The position numbers and the translations under genes are program-made. From Membranihabitans maritimus (GTDB lineage: Bacteria; Bacteroidota; Bacteroidia; Chitinophagales; Saprospiraceae): 64,000 bases of DNA. The notes beneath the pieces are model-generated. The model made no database searches. It was not told where the DNA came from and worked only from the letters and a program-made list of their open reading frames with translations. The stretch lies in the NCBI RefSeq assembly GCF_021729145.1, contig NZ_JAJSLW010000016.1, positions 63,397-127,396 of the forward strand, read 5' to 3'. Positions 28,749 to 37,521 of this stretch are shown in pieces. The stretch's first letter is position 1; each line of letters begins with the position of its first letter.

Positions 28749-29639
28749 TCAACTCAATATATTCCAAAGTCTTATGGTCCGGTCATCCCCAGCGGAAATA
28801 AGGGTATTGTGTTCACTTGACCAGGCCAAAGAATTTACTGAGTTCATATGAGCATTTTCCAATTCCCCCCACTTAATGGTAGAAATAGGACTAAAATCCT
28901 TTCTGCTCCAACACCTAATGGATTTATCACGGCTAGCGGTAAACATCCAATTGTTTGTCAGCAATATATCATTTATTGTAAACCAATGAGCATCAATACT
29001 TTCTTCCAGTGTATATTGGTTCTGCGGGCTCCATATTTTCAACTTGGCATCCATCCCCCCGGTCAATAGCTTATCATCGCAATACAAAAGGCTAAATATC
29101 GAGCGATCGTGTGCGTTCTCAATAATTCGTTTAACATACAATGAATGAAAATCAACGATGTAAACATTGCCATCAGAACTTCCTACGGCCAAATCAAGGG
29201 TGTTTTTATTAATGTCATGGCACCTAATGGGCTTTGCCGTCAAATGGACAATCTCATCTTTGACAAAATCAGACAATCTCCACCGGATAATTTTACCATC
29301 ACCGCCAAGGGAATAAATATACTGCTGGGTTGAAAAAAGACTAAATATTCCGGATGAATGGGCCTTTTCTTTGAACACAACATCCTTTGTATTCTTGTCA
29401 ATTACATAGAAATTCCCCTGAAAGGTCCCGACCAAAAAGTAATGGTCCGAAACAAAAAAAGAAAAAATCTGGTCAGGAACTTTGGCCAAAAGCTGGCCGT
29501 CACCATTTTCAAACGGATTCCATTCCACGATCCACCCCTCCCCACCTACTGAATATAATATCCCGGAGTTGGGTTCATAAACTAATTTATAAATAGAACT
29601 TTTATGCCCCTCAAGTATTTTTGTATTTTGGATATTCAT
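28749..29639 (-). CDS. WD40 repeat protein
   Basis: A beta-propeller protein of about 296 residues with seven WD-type repeats, seen as recurring GH...L/I...D/G..I..W units: GHKSSIYKLVYEPNSGILYSVG-type first repeat, then SLGGDGKIIRWRL, AVGSSDGNVYIVD, TGGMDAKLKIWS, TASRDKSIRCWS and SAGDDRTIRLWN at the end. The internal ATG at 29639 (MNIQNTKILEGHK) is preferred; the frame can extend to 29654. It has no signal peptide, so it is probably a cytoplasmic scaffold of unknown partner. It is divergent from the phosphopantetheinyl transferase with almost no spacer. Confidence 0.82.
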   Translation of the reverse strand: MNIQNTKILEGHKSSIYKLVYEPNSGILYSVGGEGWIVEWNPFENGDGQLLAKVPDQIFSFFVSDHYFLVGTFQGNFYVIDKNTKDVVFKEKAHSSGIFSLFSTQQYIYSLGGDGKIIRWRLSDFVKDEIVHLTAKPIRCHDINKNTLDLAVGSSDGNVYIVDFHSLYVKRIIENAHDRSIFSLLYCDDKLLTGGMDAKLKIWSPQNQYTLEESIDAHWFTINDILLTNNWMFTASRDKSIRCWSRKDFSPISTIKWGELENAHMNSVNSLAWSSEHNTLISAGDDRTIRLWNILS

Positions 29640-29671
29640 TGAGTTATTATTCAAATTTAAAAGCTAATTAT

Positions 29672-30316
29672 TTGCCGATTATAAATGTAGAACAGTTTGA
29701 CCGCGATACCAAAATACTGATCTGGCATATTTTGGAAAATGACCTCTTTTTCATAGAGAAGTTATTACCACAATTCAGAGAGAAAAGGAACTGGGAAGAT
29801 ATGCGTCCCAAAAGAAAATCGGAATGGTTAGCCTCACGATATTTACTTCAGCTCGGCCTTCCTTCTGGCTTGAGGGTTAAAGACTTGACCAAAGATGAAT
29901 ACGGATGTCCCTATCTGCCCAAAGAAAAAATCTTCTGTGGCATATCCCATACTGAAAATTATACAGCCGTCGTTTTGTCCAAAAACAGAGTAGGTTGCGA
30001 TATAGAAAGATTTAAACCCAAAATAAAAAGAATAGCGTCTAAATTCCTCACTGACAATCAATTGGAATGGGTCCAGGGAGATAAAGAATTAGCTAAAATG
30101 CACTTAATCTGGGGAATAAAGGAAAGTGCCTTCAAAACCTGGGGCAAAAGGAATATCGATTGGAAAAGAGATATACTAATTGACCCGATAAAGTCCGTTG
30201 ATTACCGAGGTGAAATTTCCGGGCAAATCGGTTCTCAGCAAGTTGAAAAAATAACCTATTTCGGCCATTATTTATACCATCCACAATTTGTATTCGTTTG
30301 GACAAAAGAAACTTAA
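29672..30316 (+). CDS. 4'-phosphopantetheinyl transferase superfamily protein
   Basis: About 214 residues if started at the TTG at 29672, which gives LPIINVEQFDRDTKILIWHI, the usual N-terminus of this group; TTG codons at 29639 and 29621 are alternatives that would overlap the divergent WD40 gene. The metal and CoA site is clear: GCDIERFKP (D110, E112) and WGIKESAFKTWG (E151, K155). It transfers phosphopantetheine from CoA to a carrier protein. The short two-domain architecture is of the Sfp/AcpT-like type rather than AcpS. It is followed after 8 bp by a small lipoprotein gene. Confidence 0.85.
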   Translation: MPIINVEQFDRDTKILIWHILENDLFFIEKLLPQFREKRNWEDMRPKRKSEWLASRYLLQLGLPSGLRVKDLTKDEYGCPYLPKEKIFCGISHTENYTAVVLSKNRVGCDIERFKPKIKRIASKFLTDNQLEWVQGDKELAKMHLIWGIKESAFKTWGKRNIDWKRDILIDPIKSVDYRGEISGQIGSQQVEKITYFGHYLYHPQFVFVWTKET

Positions 30317-30324
30317 TTCCGGAA

Positions 30325-30777
30325 ATGAATAAAAAGGTAAAAACGTACCTATACCTCTTAGCAGGTATAATTCTTGTTGTAGGGTGCTCACCCAGTGAGA
30401 ATAAATCTGACAATCGGGAACATATTATTACTTCCAATAAAGCTCCTGAAGACTTTCAGGAATTCTATATTAATTTTCATACTGATACCAACTACCAATT
30501 ATCCCACATTACTTTTCCCCTTCAGGGACAACCTACAATTGATACAAGTACTATTAATGGGGTGTCTTTCAGATGGAAAAAGGAAGACTGGAAATGGCAT
30601 TCCCTGGACAATTTTGATGCAAATCTGTATGAAGTCACCAGAAACATAATTGACTCTACTCTCATAGCCGAAACTATTCGTGAAAAAAAATCAGGAATGG
30701 GCATTAAAAGGCGATTCGCAAGATTTAACGGAGAGTGGTTTTTAATATATTACTCTGCTATGAATCCATTACAATAA
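30325..30777 (+). CDS. DUF4348-like lipoprotein
   Basis: About 150 residues. The ATG at 30325 is chosen because it starts a lipoprotein signal peptide (KVKTYLYLLAGIILVVGC, cysteine about 21); the frame opens earlier with a TTG. The core EFYINFHTDTNYQLSHITFPLQG and the final FARFNGEWFLIYYSA resemble the DUF4348 family of Bacteroidota. Function unknown; the fold resembles a small NTF2-like envelope protein. It is in the same transcript as the phosphopantetheinyl transferase, 8 bp downstream. Confidence 0.7.
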   Translation: MNKKVKTYLYLLAGIILVVGCSPSENKSDNREHIITSNKAPEDFQEFYINFHTDTNYQLSHITFPLQGQPTIDTSTINGVSFRWKKEDWKWHSLDNFDANLYEVTRNIIDSTLIAETIREKKSGMGIKRRFARFNGEWFLIYYSAMNPLQ

Positions 30778-30788
30778 ATGTAACGTCG

Positions 30789-31859
30789 CTAAATTGACTT
30801 CGTACCAGATTTTCTCAAAGTAAAACCAAACGTGGTACCTACTCCCGGGGTTGACCGCACATTGATAGGTTCATTATGCGCTTCCAAAATGTGCTTGACA
30901 ATAGACAATCCAAGGCCAGAACCACCTTCCTTTCTTGACCTACTTTTATCCACCCTGTAAAATCGGTCAAATAAATGCCTTAGATGCTTTTGTTCCACCC
31001 CAATACCATTATCTGACACTTCTACAAGTATATAGGTATCCATATCATAAAAACCTACATTGGTTTTACCATCTTCTTTACCATATTTTATAGAATTGCT
31101 TATCAGGTTATTCAGCACCGTACGAATGGATTCGCGATCAGCAGTTACATTAAAGGGTATGGCAGCTCCATCTTTAAAATTTAATTTGATATTCTTATTT
31201 CTAGCCTTAAGTTCCAGGTCGTCAAAAACCTCAGATGCCAAAGTCCTGATGTCAAAATTTTGCATTTCCAGGATCATCTTTCCGGATTCCAATTTAGAAA
31301 TAACATCCAGATCCTCTATAACTGTTATAAGTCTTTCTACATTTTGACCAGCTTTGCTCAAATACAGTTCATTAATATTATCATCCCGGAGCCCTCCATC
31401 CAACAAAGTATGAATATACCCTTGAATATTAAATACCGGTGTTTTCAATTCATGAGCTACATTTCCTATATATTCACGACGATAATTTTCAAGCATTTTA
31501 AGGTCCTCTATCTCTTTTTGTTTTTGAGCAGTCCACTCTTTAACCTCCAATTCAACATGGTCAAAGACATTAGAGTCAACATCAATCTCCGGTTCAATAC
31601 CTTTTTTAATTTTACCCACGCGAAAATCTCTTATATTTTTATAAATCAATTTGATTTTTCTAAAAATAAACTTTTGAACTACTAATAAAATAATGAAGTA
31701 AGAAAACAAGAGTGAACCACCAAATAATATCAAATAATTTATCCAGCGATAATCAAAATTGAAAAATTGTACAATTACCAATAATAAGATTGATTCAACT
31801 AATGATATTATCAGTGCGGTATATATGGCAATTTGCCTTGGCGTAATATTTTTAAACAT
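30789..31859 (-). CDS. Sensor histidine kinase, PhoR-like
   Basis: A 356-residue kinase with two membrane helices (about 12-31 and 42-62), a linker, the HisKA box NVAHELKTPVF (H136), N box NNLISNSIKYG and glycine boxes VSDNGIGV and GGSGLGLSIVKH. The absence of a sizeable extracytoplasmic loop between the helices suggests membrane or intracellular sensing. It lies 2 bp downstream of its cognate response regulator and resembles PhoR of the phosphate regulon, but there is no pst gene in the window to support that signal. Confidence 0.9.
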   Translation of the reverse strand: MFKNITPRQIAIYTALIISLVESILLLVIVQFFNFDYRWINYLILFGGSLLFSYFIILLVVQKFIFRKIKLIYKNIRDFRVGKIKKGIEPEIDVDSNVFDHVELEVKEWTAQKQKEIEDLKMLENYRREYIGNVAHELKTPVFNIQGYIHTLLDGGLRDDNINELYLSKAGQNVERLITVIEDLDVISKLESGKMILEMQNFDIRTLASEVFDDLELKARNKNIKLNFKDGAAIPFNVTADRESIRTVLNNLISNSIKYGKEDGKTNVGFYDMDTYILVEVSDNGIGVEQKHLRHLFDRFYRVDKSRSRKEGGSGLGLSIVKHILEAHNEPINVRSTPGVGTTFGFTLRKSGTKSI

Positions 31860-31861
31860 TA

Positions 31862-32554
31862 TTAAAAATCAAATTTATAACCGATCCCCTTTACGGTTTT
31901 GATATATTGGTCACCAATTTTTTCCCGTAACTTGCGAATATGGACATCTATGGTTCTATTACCGACAATAACATCGGCACCCCAAATTTTACGAAAAATT
32001 ACTTCACGAGAAAAAACCTTTCCCGGTTTTGACATTAAAAGAGCCAAAATTTGAAATTCTTTTCGGGGAAGCTCTAGTTCCTCTCCCAATTTCTTAACAA
32101 TAAATGTCTCCTCATCCAATTCAAGATCACCTAATTTTATGTGGACCGGAGCTGCACTTTGTTCCTTGAACTTATTTGATCGCCTGAGTAAGGCATGGAT
32201 ACGGCTGATCAGCACAGAAGGCTTAATAGGTTTGTTAATAAAATCGTCGCCACCGATATCGAGGGAAGAAGTATGGATATAATCCTCATCCCTGGCTGTC
32301 AAAAAAGCAACTATCGTATCATTGAATCTTTCATCCTGCCGTATTTGTTTACATACCTCTACACCATCCATTTCGGGCATCATTATGTCCAAAATGATTA
32401 GATCAGGCTTTTCAATATTCGCTGTTTTTAGCGCATCCTTGCCATTTGAAGCCGTAAAAACCTGAAAATCTTCCTTTTTCAAATTGTATGAAACGAATTC
32501 CAAAATATCTTCCTCATCATCTACTACCAGAATACTCGGTTTGTAATCACTCAT
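31862..32554 (-). CDS. OmpR/PhoB-family response regulator
   Basis: A 230-residue regulator. The receiver domain has the acidic pair DDEED near residues 12-16 and phosphoacceptor D56 in LIILDIMMPEMDG. The C-terminal winged-helix domain starts at about 135 and includes LPRKEFQILALLMSKPGKVFSREVI and VDVHIRKLREKIGD-like helices (here TIDVHIRKLREKIG) then VKGIGYKF. It is the first gene of the pair with the histidine kinase, 2 bp apart. It probably acts as a sigma-dependent transcription activator; target genes are unknown. Confidence 0.93.
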   Translation of the reverse strand: MSDYKPSILVVDDEEDILEFVSYNLKKEDFQVFTASNGKDALKTANIEKPDLIILDIMMPEMDGVEVCKQIRQDERFNDTIVAFLTARDEDYIHTSSLDIGGDDFINKPIKPSVLISRIHALLRRSNKFKEQSAAPVHIKLGDLELDEETFIVKKLGEELELPRKEFQILALLMSKPGKVFSREVIFRKIWGADVIVGNRTIDVHIRKLREKIGDQYIKTVKGIGYKFDF

Positions 32555-32622
32555 GTTAATTCTATGTTTATGTTAGCAAAGGTAATAGCTGTAATGTTAA
32601 ATCAGGGTTAAGAATACGTTAC

Positions 32623-32949
32623 CTATATTCCCAGTTCCATTTGCTTTCGCTCTAATTCATCCATTTTATCTTTGAGATCTGTGTAAATACTTTCATAAAG
32701 TTTGGAGTTTTGTATGACTTCATCTACTAATTGCTGAAATTCCGATGGATTCAAACCATATTTCGTTTCTAAAATTTTAAAATACTCATTCTTTAGATCT
32801 TCATCCTTTTCCACTTGACGGTTGTACACAATACCCAACGTATGAGCATCTGCAAAAACATCAAGCAGCTCGTCATAGGTAAACCTATCCACGACATAAT
32901 TTTTACATCCAAAAGAAAGAAATAGTAAAAAAATAATTAAGACACGCAT
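32623..32949 (-). CDS. DUF4296-type lipoprotein
   Basis: A 108-residue lipoprotein (MRVLIIFLLFLSFGC, cysteine 15), then an all-helical body: FTYDELLDVFADAHTLGIVYN, KNEYFKILETKYGLNPSEFQQLVD and a C-terminal helix ending DELERKQMELGI. The helix-turn-helix pattern and size match DUF4296, a Bacteroidota family. Function unknown. Its ATG follows the sixA stop with no gap (TAG-ATG), so it is translationally coupled. Confidence 0.75.
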   Translation of the reverse strand: MRVLIIFLLFLSFGCKNYVVDRFTYDELLDVFADAHTLGIVYNRQVEKDEDLKNEYFKILETKYGLNPSEFQQLVDEVIQNSKLYESIYTDLKDKMDELERKQMELGI

Positions 32950-33441
32950 CTACTGGGATAATATTTTTGGTGTAATAAAGTTAATCAATTTTGTATTCCG
33001 AACATCTACTTCTTTCCAATGGTTGCATTTTGATTCAAATTGTCCAAAAAAACAAGTTGGTGTTTTTTTATACTCATCAAGCAGCATGAGAAATTCACCC
33101 ACCCCTGGGTTGTGAGTAAAAAAAGCAATTTGGGAATATGTATCGTCCTGCCTGTTAATCACTTCCCATATTTTCTCTCCTGACGGTAAATACAAATCAG
33201 CAGTATTTTCCCTTTCTACCATTTGATAATCCAGCGTTTCATAAAATAATTGCTCCGTCTCCAAAGCCCTTTTCGCAGATGAAGAAATAAATGCTTCACA
33301 AGTAAAACCATTGTCCTTCAGGAAAGAACTTACAAGTACGGCTTCTTCCTTCCCTCTTTGGTCAAGGGTTCTTTCAAAATCCGAATTAAATTCCAGACCG
33401 TGCTTCGATTTCGCGTGCCTTATTAAATAAAAGGTTTTCAT
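32950..33441 (-). CDS. sixA: SixA-like phosphohistidine phosphatase
   Basis: A 163-residue histidine phosphatase. The catalytic RHG/RHA motif is at FYLIRHAKSKHG (Arg 8, His 9), and a second histidine lies in FFTHNPGVGEFL. SSAKRALETEQLF supplies the conserved arginine. Size and motifs fit the SixA family, which removes phosphate from phosphohistidine, but some members act on other small phosphate esters. It is cotranscribed with the DUF4296 lipoprotein. Confidence 0.85.
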   Translation of the reverse strand: MKTFYLIRHAKSKHGLEFNSDFERTLDQRGKEEAVLVSSFLKDNGFTCEAFISSSAKRALETEQLFYETLDYQMVERENTADLYLPSGEKIWEVINRQDDTYSQIAFFTHNPGVGEFLMLLDEYKKTPTCFFGQFESKCNHWKEVDVRNTKLINFITPKILSQ

Positions 33442-33649
33442 TCTCTGTATATTTTGGTAACTTTATGCATTAGTTTATTAAAATTAAACAAATAATAATA
33501 AGGGCATAATATAAGGGACTGTAATGAGTTGTATAAACACATTACAACTAAATTCTAACCCGGTGAAATCAATTGGTAGATAACTATGGAATATACCGCC
33601 AAATTATCCCGGAAACTAATTTAATCAATACGTAATTAATTCTAAAGGT

Positions 33650-34984
33650 ATGGGAAAGCGGCTGGACGTCCAGTCTTTATTGGAAAAATGCAGCAAATCA
33701 GAAATCGATCGGTTTCTTAAGTTGCGATTTGCAAAAAATAAAGTTTTGGAATCCGATTTCCTGGTCCATTTCGCTGCCTCCTTCGATCTTGATGACCAAC
33801 ATTTAACTCAAATCATTAAAAGAGTCGAACGCACATTACCCAAAGTATTATCTAAAATAACTGTAAAGAAGGCAAATAAAGCCCATGATTATATCACCAA
33901 TTTAATTGAACAAGCCAGAGATTGTATTTATGCCAAAAATTTTAATCAGTCGTTTTTGCTATTATCAAACCTTACTCCTTTATTAGACAGAATTATTCCC
34001 GAAATACCTCCTAAGTATAATTTTGATCCATTTTTGAGTGAAGTTTACAGGTTGTTTGATCTATTGTATAATGAATCACCCGCCCGACCGCTAAAAACAA
34101 AGATTGAAAAACATCTAAAGGATATTATTTCGGATCAGGAGGGCATTATAACAGATAGAAAATACAACCCTTATGCCCTGATATGCAAAATGAATCCTAA
34201 AGCATATGCTGACCTGGGTTTTGACCTACTCGAGAAAAAATTAACTTCGGAATCAAATTCAAGAAAAAAATGGATTGAAACCTATATAGATTTATTGGTC
34301 CAACACAAAGAATGGTCACGTCTGAATTCTGCTGTAAATAATCATTCGAATGAAAATCATATTTTCAAATCCATTTTAGTCCACAGCGAAACTGCTAAAT
34401 TTCCCAATTCATCTCTTCAAATTTTAAAGGACACCTATTTTAATAATCCTAACCGGGGAATAAAAAATACGATTTACTATATACTCACGAACCAAAAAGA
34501 GGCTGGAGATCTCATTGTAGGTATAAGTCTCGAAGAATACTATGAATCGGGAGATCTTTCCGTAATTCATAAAATTGAAAACACTTTTCCGTCTTCTGAT
34601 CAATTGTTGGAAAAATTCACAGAATATTATAAAGATAACGAAAATTTAGATCCCAGGCTCTTTTATAAATTACTTCTGGAATACAATAAACATGATGAAT
34701 TAATTTATCAACTTCAGCATGAACAGGATATTTTTATATACCTGGACTATATTAGCTCCCTTTATTCTCATTTTCCCGATCAAATTAAGGACCATACCTG
34801 GAATTTGACCCACACATACTTATCCACACATTTTGGAAGGCCGGCCCTTATATGGCTCAATAAAGTAATAAATGCAATGGACAGGAATAACATATCCTCT
34901 CTTCAAAACCATATAATGACCAATATCAAAAAAACATTTGGACACCGAAGGCATTTCCAGAAATTAATGAAAGAAATAGCATAA
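33650..34984 (+). CDS. Uncharacterised helical protein upstream of rlmH
   Basis: A 444-residue protein I do not recognise. It has no signal peptide or membrane helix. It is almost entirely alpha-helical, with repeated pairs of amphipathic helices (for example LKTKIEKHLKDIISDQEG, KWIETYIDLLVQHKEWSRLN, LLEKFTEYYKDNENLDPRLF and YKLLLEYNKHDELIYQL), so a TPR-like or HEAT-like solenoid is plausible. The N-terminal 75 residues (SLLEKCSKSEIDRFLKLRFA) look like a separate small domain. The stop codon TAA is followed directly by the rlmH ATG, so the gene heads a three-gene operon with rlmH and the rhomboid protease. Confidence 0.7.
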   Translation: MGKRLDVQSLLEKCSKSEIDRFLKLRFAKNKVLESDFLVHFAASFDLDDQHLTQIIKRVERTLPKVLSKITVKKANKAHDYITNLIEQARDCIYAKNFNQSFLLLSNLTPLLDRIIPEIPPKYNFDPFLSEVYRLFDLLYNESPARPLKTKIEKHLKDIISDQEGIITDRKYNPYALICKMNPKAYADLGFDLLEKKLTSESNSRKKWIETYIDLLVQHKEWSRLNSAVNNHSNENHIFKSILVHSETAKFPNSSLQILKDTYFNNPNRGIKNTIYYILTNQKEAGDLIVGISLEEYYESGDLSVIHKIENTFPSSDQLLEKFTEYYKDNENLDPRLFYKLLLEYNKHDELIYQLQHEQDIFIYLDYISSLYSHFPDQIKDHTWNLTHTYLSTHFGRPALIWLNKVINAMDRNNISSLQNHIMTNIKKTFGHRRHFQKLMKEIA

Positions 34985-35452
34985 ATGAAAATAGCTCTTT
35001 GGGTTATTGGAAAAACTAAATCCATCCATTTCAAAAAAGGGATCGAAGACTACCGGAAACGGGTTAAGAGATTTCATACTATTGAATTTATAGATATTGA
35101 AATTAAAGGAAAGTCAAAAAATCCCGAAGCACTTAGGAAAATTGAAAGTGAAAAAATACTTTCTCGCCTGAAACCTTCAGACTTTTTGGTCTTATTAGAT
35201 GAAAAAGGAGAAAGTCTCTCTTCCATGGAACTATCGACATTCCTGAAGAAAAGAATGCTCATCGGAAATCAGGATTTAATTTTTTTAATCGGCGGCCCTT
35301 TTGGATTTGATGAATCTGTCTATCTTCGCGCTCAAATGAAACTAAGCCTTTCCAAAATGACATTTCCGCATGAAATGGCCAAATTAATTTTTGCAGAACA
35401 ATTGTACAGGGCTTTTTCCATATTACATAACAGTTCATACCACCACGAATAA
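34985..35452 (+). CDS. rlmH: 23S rRNA (pseudouridine-1915-N3)-methyltransferase RlmH
   Basis: A 155-residue SPOUT methyltransferase. The knot region is clear: FLIGGPFGFDESV, then LSLSKMTFPHEMAKLIFAEQ and LYRAFSILHNSSYHHE to the end. RlmH methylates pseudouridine 1915 in helix 69 of 23S rRNA in assembled ribosomes, using S-adenosylmethionine. It begins directly after the stop of the 444-residue gene and overlaps the rhomboid start by one base. Confidence 0.95.
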   Translation: MKIALWVIGKTKSIHFKKGIEDYRKRVKRFHTIEFIDIEIKGKSKNPEALRKIESEKILSRLKPSDFLVLLDEKGESLSSMELSTFLKKRMLIGNQDLIFLIGGPFGFDESVYLRAQMKLSLSKMTFPHEMAKLIFAEQLYRAFSILHNSSYHHE

Positions 35453-36069
35453 TGTTTATAACGAAGGGAATTTGTATTATTATTTTCTGTATATCTGTCT
35501 GGGCCTGGAACAACGACAGGATGTTCAACTCATTAATGCACTATCCGTATCAAGAATCCAGAGACCGCTCTTACTACCGGTTATTCACTTCTATCTTTTT
35601 ACACGGAAGCTGGCTACATTTATTGGTCAACTTGTTTGTTTTATGGTCTTTCGGGGAAGCAATTGAATACCAATTCTCAATGATCTTTGGCAACGTAATC
35701 GGAGGTGCATTGTTCACAGCCTTATTTATAGTTTCCGGTATTTTAGCCGATATAGCTACCATGAAAAAACATAGTAACAATCCCAATTTTAGCTCAGTGG
35801 GAGCTTCGGGATCTATTTCGGGAATTATGTTTGCCTATGTTTTATTCTTCCCATGGGAAAAACTCTATCTATATGGATTTATCCCAATCCCCGGCATCAT
35901 CGCTGCCGGCTTATACCTTTGGTACTCCAGTTATGCGGCTAAAAAAGAGGGCGGAAGAATAGATCATAACGCGCATATGTATGGGGCATTGGCAGGACTC
36001 ATTTTTACCATTATAATTTATCCAAAGATACTACCTTTATTTTTTGATCAATTACTTTCTGTTTTCTAA
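35452..36069 (+). CDS. Rhomboid family intramembrane serine protease
   Basis: A 205-residue polytopic protein. The catalytic serine lies in GASGSISG (Ser 119) and the histidine in HNAHMYGALAG (His 175); HGSWLHLLVNLFVLWSFG (about 51-68) is the conserved region after helix 1. About six hydrophobic helices are present. Rhomboids cut membrane-spanning substrates within the bilayer. The ATG overlaps the rlmH stop (TAATG). The substrate is unknown. Confidence 0.92.
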   Translation: MFITKGICIIIFCISVWAWNNDRMFNSLMHYPYQESRDRSYYRLFTSIFLHGSWLHLLVNLFVLWSFGEAIEYQFSMIFGNVIGGALFTALFIVSGILADIATMKKHSNNPNFSSVGASGSISGIMFAYVLFFPWEKLYLYGFIPIPGIIAAGLYLWYSSYAAKKEGGRIDHNAHMYGALAGLIFTIIIYPKILPLFFDQLLSVF

Positions 36070-36092
36070 TGCTGTAGTATCTATCGACATAA

Positions 36093-37445
36093 TTAGAAAT
36101 TTATAGCAAGTTTATCAAAGCCATGAACCAGGTATTTTGTGACAAAAATTACAATCACAAAAATCACAAATCCAGTAAATTCACCCAAAGGTGCGTAATC
36201 CCTTCCCCGGATCCCTTTAACCATTTTGAGATAAATCACCATAACCACCATTTCAATAAAATGCGCCAGGACTGTGGCAAATATCAACCCCGAGACTCCA
36301 AATATCTCGTGAAGGTAGTAGCTTAAGAATAAATTCAATCCTAATTCCATCAACGAAATTACAATTAAACCAACATACAATTTATGTCCTATTAAAACAG
36401 ACCGTGGAAATATAACGCGGACGACTACAATGGTCAAATACATATCAAAGATTACAGACGATTGGATATAGTCTGCACTATAAAAAGACTTATACAGGGT
36501 ATTGCTAAATATCATCAACAATACATACAATATTCCGAAACTGTAAATAAACCTTCTGCTACCCTTTTTTATACGCGCCATTCCCATTTCCTTATCGGAG
36601 GATAAATATCCCAACATGGCCGTGCCAAAAGCAGCATTCAGAATAATAAATAAAGGAAATTCACGGGCTCCATACCTAAATAGGGCAAACGCCTCTCCAT
36701 TACCGTAAAAATACTGGACCCACCAGCTATCCGACCAAAGGCTCAAAGCTGCTATTGCCTGAATGAAAAGCAAAACTGAAAACCCTTTGAAATGAATTTT
36801 TACATTTTGAAACCTTCTTAGATCAACATGAAGTTTATATTCTCTTATCCAAAAAAGGAAATATAATCCGCCTACTACAGCTAATACCTGGAATACCTGA
36901 TACAATTCTATTCCTTCAATTGCAAAAAGAGAAAAAACTACCAGGTACGAGAAAAAAAAAGACAAACCAAAGCAGTACATTTTAAACACTTTCCCCTCGA
37001 GAAAATATTTTAATGCCACCAGATAGCTTCCATGAAAAACAAAATGAAACCCAATAAAAAAATAAAATCCTCTGGGCAGCTCATTAAATCCCAACAACTG
37101 TATGAAAAAATCTCCGCAAAAATATATAGCCAGGAATAAAATAAATGACAAAACAAAAACAAAGATGGAATATCTTCTAAATAATAGTAATCGCCTGTTG
37201 CTTTCCTGACCACCAGATTGAAGTAAAAAGGATTGAAATACCCCATTGGTCCAGACCCCCGTTAAAATAGAAGCAATAAATAATACGTATTCATAACTTC
37301 CTATCGTTGAATTACTCACACCTACTTTTACCAAAAGTACAGAAACCAGGAATACAGCTGCAAACCGAATAACCTGTATAATTTGGAGTGCAAACGAGGG
37401 ATCCTGAATTCTTTCGACCACTTGATTGATTCTGAGCAAACGCAA
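36093..37445 (-). CDS. Polysaccharide flippase-like membrane protein
   Basis: A 450-residue protein with about twelve to fourteen hydrophobic helices and few charged residues between them, in the pattern of the MOP/PST flippase superfamily (Wzx-like, MATE fold). No catalytic motif is expected. It probably moves a lipid-linked saccharide or similar lipid across the inner membrane. No glycosyltransferase cluster is adjacent, so the substrate is unknown. It is divergent from the LysM gene over a 76-bp spacer containing a clear promoter for the latter. Confidence 0.7.
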   Translation of the reverse strand: MRLLRINQVVERIQDPSFALQIIQVIRFAAVFLVSVLLVKVGVSNSTIGSYEYVLFIASILTGVWTNGVFQSFLLQSGGQESNRRLLLFRRYSIFVFVLSFILFLAIYFCGDFFIQLLGFNELPRGFYFFIGFHFVFHGSYLVALKYFLEGKVFKMYCFGLSFFFSYLVVFSLFAIEGIELYQVFQVLAVVGGLYFLFWIREYKLHVDLRRFQNVKIHFKGFSVLLFIQAIAALSLWSDSWWVQYFYGNGEAFALFRYGAREFPLFIILNAAFGTAMLGYLSSDKEMGMARIKKGSRRFIYSFGILYVLLMIFSNTLYKSFYSADYIQSSVIFDMYLTIVVVRVIFPRSVLIGHKLYVGLIVISLMELGLNLFLSYYLHEIFGVSGLIFATVLAHFIEMVVMVIYLKMVKGIRGRDYAPLGEFTGFVIFVIVIFVTKYLVHGFDKLAINF

Positions 37446-37495
37446 TTATATATTAATTTTCAGGTAAAAACAATTGATAAATAATCATAATATAT

Positions 37496-37503
37496 TATAT
37501 TTG
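37496..37503 (+). promoter_or_regulatory. -7 box for LysM gene (TATATTTG)
   Basis: TATATTTG matches TAnnTTTG exactly, and a TTG at 37474-37476 lies 19 bases upstream, the expected spacing to the -33 element in Bacteroidota. It sits 19 bases before the LysM gene ATG. Confidence 0.6.
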
Positions 37504-37521
37504 TAAAAATACTATATCGAC

